Shown here: piece by piece, positions 8,431 to 17,565 of the stretch | Layout of the letters: every line of letters starts with the position of its first letter | Numbering within the stretch: the stretch's first letter is position 1 | Assembly (NCBI RefSeq): GCF_003751945.1 | Contig: NZ_RJKL01000001.1 | Location: forward strand, 6,076,001 to 6,140,000 | DNA from: Couchioplanes caeruleus | Lineage (GTDB): Bacteria > Actinomycetota > Actinomycetes > Mycobacteriales > Micromonosporaceae | Length of the DNA stretch: 64,000 bases | Direction of reading: 5' to 3' | The notes under the pieces: model-generated | The model's input: the letters and a program-made list of their open reading frames with translations, nothing else | The model's database searches: none | Told to the model about the DNA's origin: nothing | Program-made: the position numbers and the translations under genes

Positions 8431-9192
8431 GTGGACGAGAGGACCAGATACTTCCGGCGGCTCAAGCGCCTGCGCGGTGCGACGCGGCGGTGGAGCGTCA
8501 TCGGAGGTGGTCTGACCGCCGCCACCGCGGTGCTCACCCCGTACGCGGGGATCGGGGTCGCGGATGCCGCCTGGGCCGCGTCCGCCGGGGCCTCCGTGGC
8601 CCTCGCCTGGTGGCGCTGGAGTGACCACCGGCAGCTCGCGGCGACCCCGGCGCCGCCGGCCCCTCCGCCTGCCCTGCCGGGCCAGCGTCTGGTCGCCGCG
8701 GTGGAACGCTTCCCGGCGGGCCGTCAGGTGCTCCAGGAAGTACGCCGTCACCGCAACCGTTACGCCGTCCGAGGTTCCGCCGTGGCACAGGCCTGGGACC
8801 GCCTGGATCGCGCGTCCACCGCGCTCACCGGCCTCACCGGCCGCCTGACCGGCCCGGGCGAGGGCGCGGCGCTGGAGGCGGCCGTGGCCGAGCAGTGGCT
8901 CCGCGACCTCGGTCAGCGCGTGGCCAGCGTCGAACGAGCGTTCCCGCTGACCTCGGAAGACGGCCGCGCGGCCCTGGAACAGTCCCACGAAAGCCTGGCG
9001 AACCAGTTCACTGAGGGCGTGACCGCCTACGAACGGCTGGTCGCGGCGGCGGCGAGCTACGTCGCCGAGGACGGTCACCCGGTCACTGGGCAGCACCCGG
9101 CCCTGACCAGCCTGATCGACGCGACCGACCGGCTACGCGGCCTCGCCGAGGGCCTCTCGGAGCTGAAGCGCCCCTCCGCCCCCGCCGCCTGA
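8431..9192 (+). CDS. pspM: PspM-like phage-shock membrane protein
   Basis: The 253-residue protein has a basic N-terminus, two adjacent hydrophobic stretches (about residues 23-64, with LTAATAVLTPYAG and ASAGASVALAWW), and a long Ala/Arg/Glu-rich helical domain. This architecture and the place directly after clgR and pspA match the actinobacterial PspM (Rv2743c-like) envelope-stress protein, which in mycobacteria interacts with PspA. The family assignment rests more on synteny and topology than on sequence motifs. It starts at GTG 8431 with a GGAG ribosome-binding site. The 216-bp gap from pspA contains short direct repeats (CAGTTCGG) but no gene. Confidence 0.75.
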   Translation: MDERTRYFRRLKRLRGATRRWSVIGGGLTAATAVLTPYAGIGVADAAWAASAGASVALAWWRWSDHRQLAATPAPPAPPPALPGQRLVAAVERFPAGRQVLQEVRRHRNRYAVRGSAVAQAWDRLDRASTALTGLTGRLTGPGEGAALEAAVAEQWLRDLGQRVASVERAFPLTSEDGRAALEQSHESLANQFTEGVTAYERLVAAAASYVAEDGHPVTGQHPALTSLIDATDRLRGLAEGLSELKRPSAPAA

Positions 9193-9210
9193 CCGCCCGC
9201 CCGGGACGCC

Positions 9211-9238
9211 GCCGGCCCGGCCGCACACGGCGGCCGGC
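9211..9238. terminator. Hairpin between convergent pspM and nei
   Basis: GCCGGCC (9211-9217) pairs with GGCCGGC (9232-9238), continued by GCCG/CGGC around a CACA loop. It lies between two convergent genes and could end transcription from both sides. Confidence 0.5.
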
Positions 9239-9286
9239 ATGTCCGCCCGGGCGTCCGGGCCGGAGCCCGCGGCGGCTCGGGTGCTG

Positions 9287-10072
9287 TCAGGGCTTCGGCT
9301 GGCAGCGGGGGCACCAGTAGGTCACCCGGTCGTCCTGTTCCGCCTTCTGGATAGCCGTGCCGCAGCGGCGGCACGGCTGCGCCCTGCGGCCGTACACATA
9401 GCTGGTCTGGCCTTTGTGTAGTGAGCCCGTCGTCGTCTGCGTCCAGCGGCCGCGGTTCGACGCCACGAGCTTCTGGGCGAGGGTGACCGTCGCGGTCAGG
9501 TCCGGGACGTCGGCGACGGGGGTCCACGGCCACAGGCCGCGCAGGAACAGGGTCTCCGCCTTGTAGAGGTTGCCCACTCCGGCGAGGTTGCGCTGGTCGA
9601 GGAGCGCCTCCGCGATGCTGGCCTGCGGCTTCGCGGCGATGCGGCGCACCGCCTCGGCCGGGTCCCAGTCCGCGCCCAGCAGGTCAGGGCCGAGGTGACC
9701 CACGAGGGTGTCTTCCTGCGCGGTCGGTACGAGCGTGACCTCGTGGAGGTGGTAACCGACCGCGGCGGAGCGCTTCGTCCGCAACACCACGCGGATGAGA
9801 TGAGCCGGTCGGCCGGTCCAGCGCTCGCCCGGGGCGTACGCGCGCCACGCGCCGTCCATGCGCAGGTGTGAGTGCAGCGTCATGGCGCGGTCGTCGCGGG
9901 TGAGCCGGAGCAGCAGATGCTTGCCGCGGCTGGCCGATTCCGTGACCGTCCAGCCGGTCAGGTCGGTGGCCGCCAGCCGAGGCACCCGGAAGTCCGATCC
10001 GGTGAGGACGTCGCCGGTCAGCGCGCGTTCCAGGACGCGGGCGGTGTTCCAGACGGTGTCACCCTCGGGCAT
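9287..10072 (-). CDS. nei: Fpg/Nei family DNA glycosylase-AP lyase (endonuclease VIII type)
   Basis: Members of this family excise oxidised bases and cut the DNA backbone at the resulting site. The 261-residue protein begins MPEGDTVW, giving the catalytic P2 (the residue left after Met removal) and E3, followed by the beta-sandwich, the helix-two-turn-helix (DQRNLAGVGNLYKAE), and a C-terminal zinc finger with CRRC and CPRC pairs. The PEGDT start and lack of the Fpg signature PELPEV point to the actinobacterial Nei2/endonuclease VIII group. The start at 10072 is fixed by the need for an N-terminal proline; the long upstream extension of the frame is antisense to a neighbour. Confidence 0.92.
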   Translation of the reverse strand: MPEGDTVWNTARVLERALTGDVLTGSDFRVPRLAATDLTGWTVTESASRGKHLLLRLTRDDRAMTLHSHLRMDGAWRAYAPGERWTGRPAHLIRVVLRTKRSAAVGYHLHEVTLVPTAQEDTLVGHLGPDLLGADWDPAEAVRRIAAKPQASIAEALLDQRNLAGVGNLYKAETLFLRGLWPWTPVADVPDLTATVTLAQKLVASNRGRWTQTTTGSLHKGQTSYVYGRRAQPCRRCGTAIQKAEQDDRVTYWCPRCQPKP

Positions 10073-10104
10073 GCTTCCCATCCTGCCCCAGGACACCGAT
10101 GGGA

Positions 10105-10890
10105 TCAGCGTTCCGCTACCCGCAGCACGTCGCCGGGACGGACCGACAGGACCACGACCGCGCGGCCGCCGTTGACCGCGATCGCTACCCGGCCGGCGGA
10201 GTCCTCGTACACGATGAGCTCGCCCTTGCCCGCGTCCCCGAACGTCTGGGCGCGCCTGGCCTTGACCCCGCCGACGACGAGGTCGGGACCGAGACCGGTG
10301 AGCATCGCGCCGCCGGCCGCGAGCTGCACGTTGCCGAAGCGGTCGACCGTGACGACCTCGGCCTCGATCCAGCCGTCGCCGAGGGCGACGATGGGGTCGG
10401 GCAGGCGCACCACCGACTTGGGGTCGACCGGCGTTCCGGCGTCGGCCAGCGGTGCGCCGAGCGCGAGACGCGCGGCCACCGGGGAGAAGATGTCGCGGCC
10501 GTGGAAGGTGCGCGAGACGTCGCCGAGGAACCAGTCCGCATTGGTCAGTTCCACCACGGTGTCGAGGCCGCCCAGGGCCTCCGCCGCCCAGACCAGCAGG
10601 CCGTTGTCCGGGCCGACGAGCAGGCCGTTCGGGGTGCCGACGGCGATGCCGCGACGCTCGGTGCCTACTCCCGGGTCGACCACGGCGACGTGGACGGATG
10701 GCGGCAGGTGCGACGCCGTCTGCGCCAGCACCGCCGCTCCGCGGGCCACGTCGGCCGGCGGCACGTGGTGGGTGACGTCGATGACACGTACGGCGGGAGC
10801 GAACCGCGCGATCACCCCGTGGCAGGCGGCGGCGAAACCGTCGAAGGTGCCGTAATCGGTGGTGAGGCTGATCCATCCATAGGTGCCCAT
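10105..10890 (-). CDS. SAM hydroxide adenosyltransferase (DUF62 family)
   Basis: The 261-residue protein belongs to the family that splits S-adenosylmethionine to adenosine and methionine using an activated water; halogenating relatives use chloride or fluoride. Family blocks are LTTDYGTFDGFAAACHGVI, HHVPPADVARGA, VVDPGVGTERRGIA, GPDNGLL, and NADWFLGDVSRTFHGRDIFSPVAARLA. The Asp of LTTDYG and the Arg-Asp/His set (TFHGRD) fit the hydroxide-dependent rather than the halogenase branch. Physiological role in actinobacteria is unsettled. It lies 32 bp upstream of nei on the same strand, so the two may be cotranscribed. A TAACGT hexamer 8 nt before the ATG suggests a very short leader. Confidence 0.88.
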   Translation of the reverse strand: MGTYGWISLTTDYGTFDGFAAACHGVIARFAPAVRVIDVTHHVPPADVARGAAVLAQTASHLPPSVHVAVVDPGVGTERRGIAVGTPNGLLVGPDNGLLVWAAEALGGLDTVVELTNADWFLGDVSRTFHGRDIFSPVAARLALGAPLADAGTPVDPKSVVRLPDPIVALGDGWIEAEVVTVDRFGNVQLAAGGAMLTGLGPDLVVGGVKARRAQTFGDAGKGELIVYEDSAGRVAIAVNGGRAVVVLSVRPGDVLRVAER

Positions 10891-10970
10891 GGGGAGTTAC
10901 GTTACTGCCCCGGCACGCTCTGTGTGCGACAGGCCCGGCGGCGCGCCGCTTCGCGTGGCAGGGTGGGGCA

Positions 10971-11900
10971 ATGCGTCTCGTCATCTTCACCGAACCGCAG
11001 CAGGGTGCCTCCTACGACGACCTGCGCCGCGTCGCCCAGTTCGCCGAGGAGTCCGGATACGACGGCTTCTTCCGCTCCGATCACTACCTCGCGATGGGTG
11101 GCGACGGCCTGCCCGGCCCGACCGACGCGTGGGTGACGCTCGCCGGGCTCGCCGTGCAGACGTCCCGCATCCGGCTCGGCACGCTGGTCACCTCGGCGAC
11201 GTTCCGGCTGCCCGGCCCGCTGGCGATCAGCGTCGCCCAGGTCGACGCGATGAGCGGCGGGCGGGTCGAGCTCGGGCTCGGCGGCGGCTGGTTCGAGGCC
11301 GAGCACACCGGGTACGGCATCCCGTTCCCGCCGCTCGGCCAGCGCTTCGACCGCCTCGAGGAGCAGCTCGAGATCGTGTCCGGCCTCTGGACCACCCCGC
11401 AGGGACAGAAGTTCAGCTTCGACGGCAAGCACTACCAGGTGCTGGACTCGCCGGCGCTGCCGAAGCCGGTGCAGTCCCCGCGCCCGCCGATCATCGTGGG
11501 CGGTACGGGCAAGAAGCGCACCCCGGCCCTCGCCGCCAGGTACGCGGACGAGTTCAACACCCCGTTCGCCATGATCGAGGACCTGCCCGCCATGTACGAC
11601 CGGGTCCGGGCCGCGTCGCAGGAGATCGGCCGCGCCACCCCACCGGCGTTCTCGTCGACGGCGGTGCTCTGCGTCGGCCGCGACGACGCGGAGGTCGCCC
11701 GTCGGGCGGCGGCGATCGGGCGCGAGGTCGAGGAGATGCGCGGCCACGGCGGCATCGTCGGCACGCCCGATCAGGCGGTGGACATCCTCGGCCGGTACGC
11801 CGAGGCGGGCGCCTCCCGGATGTACCTGCAGCTCCTGGACCTCAGCGACCTGCATCACCTCGACCTGGTGGCGACGGCCGTCGCGCCGCAACTGCCCTGA
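10971..11900 (+). CDS. LLM-class flavin (probably F420-dependent) oxidoreductase
   Basis: The 309-residue protein is a luciferase-like monooxygenase (TIM-barrel) of the F420-dependent type common in actinobacteria. Characteristic blocks are the N-terminal strand VIFTEPQ, GYDGFFRSDHY, the VDAMSGGRVELGLGGGW segment that lines the cofactor site, and PPIIVGGTGKKRTPALAARYADEFN. Substrate cannot be told from sequence. The protein ends LVATAVAPQLP followed by TGA, and this end with its stop is tandemly repeated downstream. The gene is divergent from the SAM adenosyltransferase (80 bp), and CAGGGT located 6 nt before ATG 10971 may be a weak -10 of a leaderless transcript. Confidence 0.88.
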   Translation: MRLVIFTEPQQGASYDDLRRVAQFAEESGYDGFFRSDHYLAMGGDGLPGPTDAWVTLAGLAVQTSRIRLGTLVTSATFRLPGPLAISVAQVDAMSGGRVELGLGGGWFEAEHTGYGIPFPPLGQRFDRLEEQLEIVSGLWTTPQGQKFSFDGKHYQVLDSPALPKPVQSPRPPIIVGGTGKKRTPALAARYADEFNTPFAMIEDLPAMYDRVRAASQEIGRATPPAFSSTAVLCVGRDDAEVARRAAAIGREVEEMRGHGGIVGTPDQAVDILGRYAEAGASRMYLQLLDLSDLHHLDLVATAVAPQLP

Positions 11901-11984
11901 GCCGCGCCGCAACTGCCCTGAGCCGCGCCGCAACTGCCCTGAGCCGCGCCGCAACTGCCCTGAGCCGCGCTTCAAATGCCCGGA
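11880..11984 (+). repeat. 21-bp stop-codon-containing tandem array
   Basis: Five 21-bp units: unit 1 (11880-11900) encodes VAPQLP plus the stop, units 2-4 (11901-11963) are identical to one another, and unit 5 (11964-11984) is degenerate. Because 21 is a multiple of three, every perfect unit repeats APQLP followed by an in-frame TGA. Confidence 0.95.
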
Positions 11985-12067
11985 CGGGTGAGAGCCGGCA
12001 CGGTTCGCGCGGGCCGGTATGTACCGGGTTGGCGGGGCTACGGCCCTAGATCGTAAAGTCGCCAACC

Positions 12068-12631
12068 GTGGAGATTGTCACCGCACGGCTGGCTCTGCGC
12101 CGGCCGGTCGCCGCCGACGTCGACGCGATCTTCGACGTCCACCACGATGCCGAGGCGTGTCACCACAATCCGTCGGACCTACTCGCCACGCGTACGGACG
12201 CCGAGGACGTGTTCGCCCGCTGGGACGGGCACTGGCGCCGGCACGGCTTCGGCTACTGGGTGGTGTCGGCCCGCGAGGACGGTACGACGCTGGGTTTCTG
12301 CGGCCTCAAGTTCGTGCGGTTCCGCGACCGGGAGGTGCTCAACCTCTTCTACCGCCTCGCGCCGGCGGCCTGGGGCACCGGCGTGGGCACCGAGGCCGCG
12401 ACCGCCGTCGTGCGGTGGGCGGGCGAGCATCTTCCGGACTGGCCGATCCTCGCCCGCGTACGCCCCGGCAACGTCGCCTCCCAGAAGGTGGCGCAGCGGG
12501 CGGGCCTGACCCGCTCGGCGTCGCTCGACGAGCCGGGCGAGGACGGCCCCGACTGGATGTACACCATCCGCTGGCCGGCCGTCGCACCGGAGACCGATCA
12601 TCCGATCGCAGGGCACCGGGCAACCGGATGA
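12068..12631 (+). CDS. GNAT family N-acetyltransferase (RimJ/RimL-like)
   Basis: The 187-residue protein has the acetyltransferase_3 layout: TARLALRRPVAADVDAIF at the N-terminus, GFGYWVVSARED, the acetyl-CoA-binding region around YRLAPAAWGTGVGTEAATAVV, and ARVRPGNVASQKVAQRAGL, the motif B asparagine-containing turn. Such enzymes acetylate ribosomal protein N-termini, aminoglycosides or small amines; the substrate here is unknown. The GTG at 12068 is 8 nt downstream of a TAAAGT hexamer, suggesting a very short leader. A small coding-like stretch continues beyond its stop codon in the same frame. Confidence 0.85.
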   Translation: MEIVTARLALRRPVAADVDAIFDVHHDAEACHHNPSDLLATRTDAEDVFARWDGHWRRHGFGYWVVSAREDGTTLGFCGLKFVRFRDREVLNLFYRLAPAAWGTGVGTEAATAVVRWAGEHLPDWPILARVRPGNVASQKVAQRAGLTRSASLDEPGEDGPDWMYTIRWPAVAPETDHPIAGHRATG

Positions 12632-12799
12632 CGCCGGGACCCGTGGCTGTTCCTCGTCATCGCGTGGCGCCTGGCCTATCTGCCCCACCGGGACTGGCCG
12701 CCCCGCGACGACGAGATTCCGCAGGCCCGCTATGTGCCGGACCCCATGTATGTGGGCACGTGGCTGCGCGCCGACGAGCGGGAACCGGCCGAAGCGTAG
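12628..12799 (+). pseudogene. Frame-disrupted small gene after the GNAT gene
   Basis: From 12641 to the TAG at 12797-12799 one frame reads DPWLFLVIAWRLAYLPH then RDWPPRDDEIPQARYVPDPMY and VGTWLRADEREPAEA, with almost every third base G or C, so it looks coding. It has no in-frame start: it follows the GNAT TGA directly. An ATG at 12628 that overlaps the GNAT stop (ATGA) is one base out of frame; removing a single base from the run at 12633-12638 would give MTRDPWLF. Either a single-base insertion, a sequencing error, or a non-canonical start is possible. I do not recognise the product. Confidence 0.55.
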
Positions 12800-12838
12800 G
12801 TCTTCGACAAGCAGGCCGCGAAGGTCGCGGCCCGGCGG

Positions 12839-15800
12839 TCAGCCGCGGAGGCGTAGGCCCCGGGGTGTGGCCCGGAAGCCCGCGGCCGTCAGTGCGTCTC
12901 GAAGCGGCGACGAGTGCACCGACTCGCCGTCGGCTCGTTCGACCGACATGGCTCCCAGGGCTCCGGATCGGACCGCGCCGGCCAGGGCCTGGCCTGCCGC
13001 GACCAAGGCTTCCGGGTCGTCCACGAAGGACAGCAGGGTGCGGCCGCCTCGTTCGACATACAGGATGAGGTCGCCGCCGACGAGGACGACGAGGGCGCCG
13101 GCCTTGCGGCCCGCGCGGTGGCCGGTGGCCGGGGTCGTCTCGCCGTTGCCGCTGTCGACGACCCTTTCCGGCCAGGGCAGCGCGGCGCCGTACGGGTTGG
13201 CCGGGTCGGTGGCGGCGAGGACGACGGCCGTGGCGCCGGCGCGCCGGGTGAGTTCGGCCGGTTCGGCGAGGGCGCGGAGGCGGTCGACCGCGCCCGGGAC
13301 CGCGAACTGGGCCGCGCCGAGGCCCTCGACGAAGTAGCCGCGCCGGGCGGCCCCGCGTTCCTCCAGGGCGCCGAGGACGGGATACACCGCCGCGAAGCCG
13401 CCGGTGACGCCCTCGGCCATCACCGCGCCGCGGGTGACGACCCCGTGGCGTTCGAGCAGGAGGTCGGCCAGGGCCGCGGCACGGCGGGTCGGGTCGAGGT
13501 CGCGGTCGGGCAGGCGGGACCAGCGGCCCGCCATCGACGGCGGGCCGCCCCGCGCGGGCATGACCGGGCGCCCGGGGCGCCGGTAGCGGGTGCGGGCCGG
13601 CGCCGCCTTGGCGCGGTGGGCGCCGCTGCCTCCGAGCAGGGCCCGCAGCGGCGCCAAGGTGTCGTTGGTGAGGTGGCCCGCCCAGACCAGGTCCCAGACG
13701 GCGGCGGCCAGGGCGGTGTCGTCGGTGGAGCCGACCCGGTCGGAGAGCATGCGGAAGAACAGCGCCTGCCCGTCCGCGAGGGCGTCGAGGATCGACCGGT
13801 GCAACGGCGTCGTGGCCGGCTCGTCGTCCGGCGGTGGCAGCAGCAGCGGGGCGCTGTCCGCATAGGCGAGGGTGACCCAGCCGTCGCCGCCGGCGATGCT
13901 GCCCGCGCCGGCCCAGAGCACCTCGCCGCCGGCGCACAGCTCGTCGAGCTGCGGCGGCGCGTAGTCGGCGACCCGGGCCGGCAGGATCAGACGCTCCCAG
14001 GCCGAGGCCGGGACCGCCACGCCCTGGAGCTGCTCGATGGCGGCGGCGAGCGCGTCGACGCCGCGGGCATTGCCGCCGATCTGGTGCCAGCGGGGCAGGA
14101 AGGCGGCCAGCACCCGGGGCGGCACGGGCTCGATCTCGCGGCGCAGGGCGGCCAGCGACCGGCGGCGCAGCAGCCGCAGCACCTCGGCGTCGCACCATTC
14201 GCTGCCGGCGCCGCCCGGGGAGAACTCGCCCGAGACCACACGGCCGGTGGCGCTGAGCCGCTTGAGGGCCTGTTCGACGACGAAGACGCCGAGGCCGAAG
14301 CGGGCGGCGCAGGTGGCGGCCGCGAACGGGCCATGGGTGCGGGCATACCGGGCGACGAGGTCGCCGAGGGGGTCGGTGACCGGCTCCAGGTAGGCCTCGG
14401 CCACTCCGACCGGCAGGGCGACACCGAGGGCGTCGCGGTAGCGGCCGGCGTCCTCGACGCCGATCCAGCGCTCCTCGCCGGCGATGCGTACGCGGATGGC
14501 CCGGCGGGACGCCGCGAGCTGCTCCGCCCACGCCGGGTCGACCGAGCGTGCGACGAGTTCCTGCGGCGACAGGTCGCCCAGCAGGCGCAGCAGCTCCGCG
14601 GCGTCCTCGGCGTCGCGTGGCGAGCGCTGCGCGGTCAGCCACTGCAACTGGCTCTCGCTCTCGGCGACGACCGCCGGATCGAGCAGTTCGCGCAGGTCGA
14701 CCCGGCCGAGCAACTCGCCGAGCAGGGTGGAATCCAGTGCCAGGGCGGCGGCGCGGCGCTCGGCCAGGGGCGCGTCGCCCTCGTAGAGGAAGGCGCCCAC
14801 GTATCCGAAGAGCAGTGAGCGGGCGAACGGCGACGGGCGCGGCGTCTCCGCCTCGACGAGGCGCACCTTGCGGCCGGCGATCTCGCGCATCAGGCCGACC
14901 AGCCCGGGCACGTCGAAGACGTCCTGGAGGCACTCGCGGGCCGCCTCCAGCGTCACCGGGAAGTCGGCGAACTCGCGCGCCACGTCGAGAAGCTGGGCCG
15001 AGCGCTGTCGCTGCTGCCACAGCGGCTGACGCCGGCGCGGGTCGCGGCGCGGCAGCAGCAGCGACCGGGCGGCACACTCGCGGAAGCGCGAGGCGAACAG
15101 CGCCGACGTGCCGACCGACTCCTCGACGAGCTGCGCGATCTCCTCGGGGTCGAACGCGACGAGGTCGGCGCCGGGCGGCTCCTCCGCCGTGTCCGGCAGC
15201 CGCACCACGATGCCGTCGTCGGAGGGCATGACCTGGCCGTCCACGCCGTACCGCTCGGAGAGCCGGCGGGCGATGGCCAGGGCCCAGGGCGCGTTGACCC
15301 GGGCGCCGAGGACGCAGTGGACGGTCATCCGCCAGTCGCCGAGCTCGTCGCGGAACCGCTCGACCACGACCGTCCGGTCGTCGGGCAGGTTACGGGTCGA
15401 CTCGCGTTGCTCCCGCAGGTAGGCGACGAGGTTGTCGGCGGCCCACTCGTCCAGGCCGGAGTCGCGCAGCGACGCGGTGGCGGTCTCGTCGTCGGCACGG
15501 GTGAGCCCGCGCAGCCGGGCGCCGATCGCCCGGCCCAGCTCGACCGGCCGGCCCAGGGTGTCGCCCTTCCAGAACGGCATGCGCGCGGGCGCGCCCGGCG
15601 CGGGGGAGACGAGGACGCGGTCGGGCGTGATGTCCTCGATGCGCCACGAGGTGGAGCCGAGGAGGAAGACGTCGCCGACGCGCGACTCGTAGACCATCTC
15701 CTCGTCGAGCTCGCCGACCCGGGAGGCGCGCTCCGACCCGGCCAGGAAGACGCCGAACATGCCCCGGTCGGGGATGGTGCCGCCGCTGGTGACGGCGAGC

Positions 15801-17389
15801 CGCTGGGCGCCGGGCCGGCCGGTGAGCTGGTCGGTCGTCCGGTCCCAGACCAGCCGCGGGCGCAGCTCGGCGAACGCGGTGGAGGGATAGCGGCCGGAGA
15901 GCATGTCGAGCACCGCGTGCAGGGCCGAGTCGGGCAGCTCCGCATAGGGCGCGGCCCGGCGCACGAGGGCGGCGAGGTCGTCGGCGTGCCACGGGTCGAG
16001 CGAGACCATGGCCACGATCTGCTGGGCCAGGACATCGAGCGGGTTGCGGGGATAACGCAGCTCCTCGATGGCACCCTCGCCCATGCGCTCGGCGACGACG
16101 GCGCAGGAGACGAGGTCGCCGCGATGCTTCGGGAAGACGACGCCGCGGGAGACGGCGCCGACCTGGTGACCGGCGCGGCCGATGCGCTGCAGGCCGGCGG
16201 AGACCGACGGCGGCGCCTCGATCTGCACGACGAGGTCGACGGCGCCCATGTCGATGCCGAGCTCGAGGCTGGAGGTGGCGACCACGGCGGGCAACTGCCC
16301 CGATTTCAGCGCTTCCTCGATCTGCTTGCGCTCCTCGCGCGACACGCTGCCGTGGTGGGCCCGGGCGACCACCGGCGGCGCCCCGCCCGCCTCGCCGGAC
16401 TGGGCCATGATCTGCGCCGGCGGCCGCGGCGCCGGGGTGAGCTCGCCGCCGGCGCGCTCGAGGGCCAGCTCGTTGATGCGCGCGCAGAGCCGCTCGGCCC
16501 CGCGCCGGGAGTTGGTGAAGACGATCGTCGACCGGTGCGCCTGGATCAGGTCGAGCACCCGCTCCTCGACCGCCGGCCAGATGGAGGGGGAGTGGCGGCC
16601 CGCGCCCGGATCGTCCGCATCGGTGTGGGGCACCTCGTCGAGGCGGGTCATGTCCTCGACCGGCACCTGGACGGAGACCTCGATGGTCTTGGCGCTGCGC
16701 GGCTGGACGATCTCGACGTCCTGCGCGCCGCCGAGGAAGCGGGCGGTGTCCTCGATCGGCCGCACGGTCGCGGAGAGGCCGACCCGCTGGGCGGGACGGC
16801 CGAGCAGGGCGTCGAGGCGCTCCAGCGAGAGGGCCAGGTGGGCGCCGCGCTTGGTGGCCGCCACGGCGTGGACCTCATCGACGATGACCGTCTCCACGCC
16901 GCGCAGAGACTCGCGGGCGGCGGAGGTCAGCAGGAGGAAGAGCGACTCGGGCGTGGTGATGAGGATGTCGGGCGGAGTGCGCGCGAAGGCGCGGCGCTCG
17001 TCGGCCGGGGTGTCGCCGGTGCGCATGCCGACCGTGATGTCGGGTGGCGGTACGCCGAGGCGGCCCGAGGCCTGCCGGATGCCGGTCAGCGGGGCACGCA
17101 GGTTGCGCTCGACGTCGACCGCGAGCGCCTTCAGCGGGCTGACGTAGAGGACCCGGCAGCGGTGCTTCGGGTCCTCGGGGACGGGCTCGTGGGCGAGCCG
17201 GTCGAGGGACCACAGGAACGCCGCCAGGGTCTTGCCGGAGCCGGTGGGCGCCACCACGAGCGCGTGGCGCCCGGCGCCGATGGCACGCCAGGCGCCGGCC
17301 TGGGCGGCCGTGGGCGCAGCGAAGGCCGCCTTGAACCACTCACGGGTAGCGAGGCCGAACTGCTCCAGGACGTCAGGCACAGTCACCAT
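12839..17389 (-). CDS. lhr: Large helicase-related protein Lhr (superfamily 2 helicase)
   Basis: Lhr is a 3'-to-5' ATP-dependent helicase implicated in DNA repair; the mycobacterial enzyme is induced by DNA damage. The 1516-residue protein has Walker A PTGSGKT (48-54), a DEVH box (171-174), the motif III SAT of GLSATVRP, a second RecA domain with RAHHGSVSREERKQIEEALKSG split by Lhr-typical motifs and QRIGRAGHQ (motif VI), a winged helix, and the long beta-barrel plus C-terminal region that distinguishes full-length Lhr. The length equals that of mycobacterial Lhr. It is convergent with the GNAT region and divergent from the DUF4397 gene. Long antisense frames inside it are compositional shadows. 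Confidence 0.94.
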   Translation of the reverse strand: MVTVPDVLEQFGLATREWFKAAFAAPTAAQAGAWRAIGAGRHALVVAPTGSGKTLAAFLWSLDRLAHEPVPEDPKHRCRVLYVSPLKALAVDVERNLRAPLTGIRQASGRLGVPPPDITVGMRTGDTPADERRAFARTPPDILITTPESLFLLLTSAARESLRGVETVIVDEVHAVAATKRGAHLALSLERLDALLGRPAQRVGLSATVRPIEDTARFLGGAQDVEIVQPRSAKTIEVSVQVPVEDMTRLDEVPHTDADDPGAGRHSPSIWPAVEERVLDLIQAHRSTIVFTNSRRGAERLCARINELALERAGGELTPAPRPPAQIMAQSGEAGGAPPVVARAHHGSVSREERKQIEEALKSGQLPAVVATSSLELGIDMGAVDLVVQIEAPPSVSAGLQRIGRAGHQVGAVSRGVVFPKHRGDLVSCAVVAERMGEGAIEELRYPRNPLDVLAQQIVAMVSLDPWHADDLAALVRRAAPYAELPDSALHAVLDMLSGRYPSTAFAELRPRLVWDRTTDQLTGRPGAQRLAVTSGGTIPDRGMFGVFLAGSERASRVGELDEEMVYESRVGDVFLLGSTSWRIEDITPDRVLVSPAPGAPARMPFWKGDTLGRPVELGRAIGARLRGLTRADDETATASLRDSGLDEWAADNLVAYLREQRESTRNLPDDRTVVVERFRDELGDWRMTVHCVLGARVNAPWALAIARRLSERYGVDGQVMPSDDGIVVRLPDTAEEPPGADLVAFDPEEIAQLVEESVGTSALFASRFRECAARSLLLPRRDPRRRQPLWQQRQRSAQLLDVAREFADFPVTLEAARECLQDVFDVPGLVGLMREIAGRKVRLVEAETPRPSPFARSLLFGYVGAFLYEGDAPLAERRAAALALDSTLLGELLGRVDLRELLDPAVVAESESQLQWLTAQRSPRDAEDAAELLRLLGDLSPQELVARSVDPAWAEQLAASRRAIRVRIAGEERWIGVEDAGRYRDALGVALPVGVAEAYLEPVTDPLGDLVARYARTHGPFAAATCAARFGLGVFVVEQALKRLSATGRVVSGEFSPGGAGSEWCDAEVLRLLRRRSLAALRREIEPVPPRVLAAFLPRWHQIGGNARGVDALAAAIEQLQGVAVPASAWERLILPARVADYAPPQLDELCAGGEVLWAGAGSIAGGDGWVTLAYADSAPLLLPPPDDEPATTPLHRSILDALADGQALFFRMLSDRVGSTDDTALAAAVWDLVWAGHLTNDTLAPLRALLGGSGAHRAKAAPARTRYRRPGRPVMPARGGPPSMAGRWSRLPDRDLDPTRRAAALADLLLERHGVVTRGAVMAEGVTGGFAAVYPVLGALEERGAARRGYFVEGLGAAQFAVPGAVDRLRALAEPAELTRRAGATAVVLAATDPANPYGAALPWPERVVDSGNGETTPATGHRAGRKAGALVVLVGGDLILYVERGGRTLLSFVDDPEALVAAGQALAGAVRSGALGAMSVERADGESVHSSPLRDALTAAGFRATPRGLRLRG

Positions 17390-17565
17390 GGTGCCCCGGG
17401 GGTCTGACAGAAATCCGGGACCTGCCAGGAAGGCATCAATCAGACGTCGGGTCCCAGGCGGGACGACGGGTCAGCGGCGAGGCCGAACCGGACGGGCCAT
17501 TTCGCGGCGTAGTGACGTAGGGCACATTGAGGCCTGCCACCGATGTTCGCCGAACAGGAGGCACC

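Noticed and set aside
12914..14818. 634-residue plus-strand frame antisense to lhr
   Set aside because: Composition is typical of the shadow of a GC-rich gene (Gly/Arg/Asp-rich, no domain), while lhr on the other strand has all helicase motifs.
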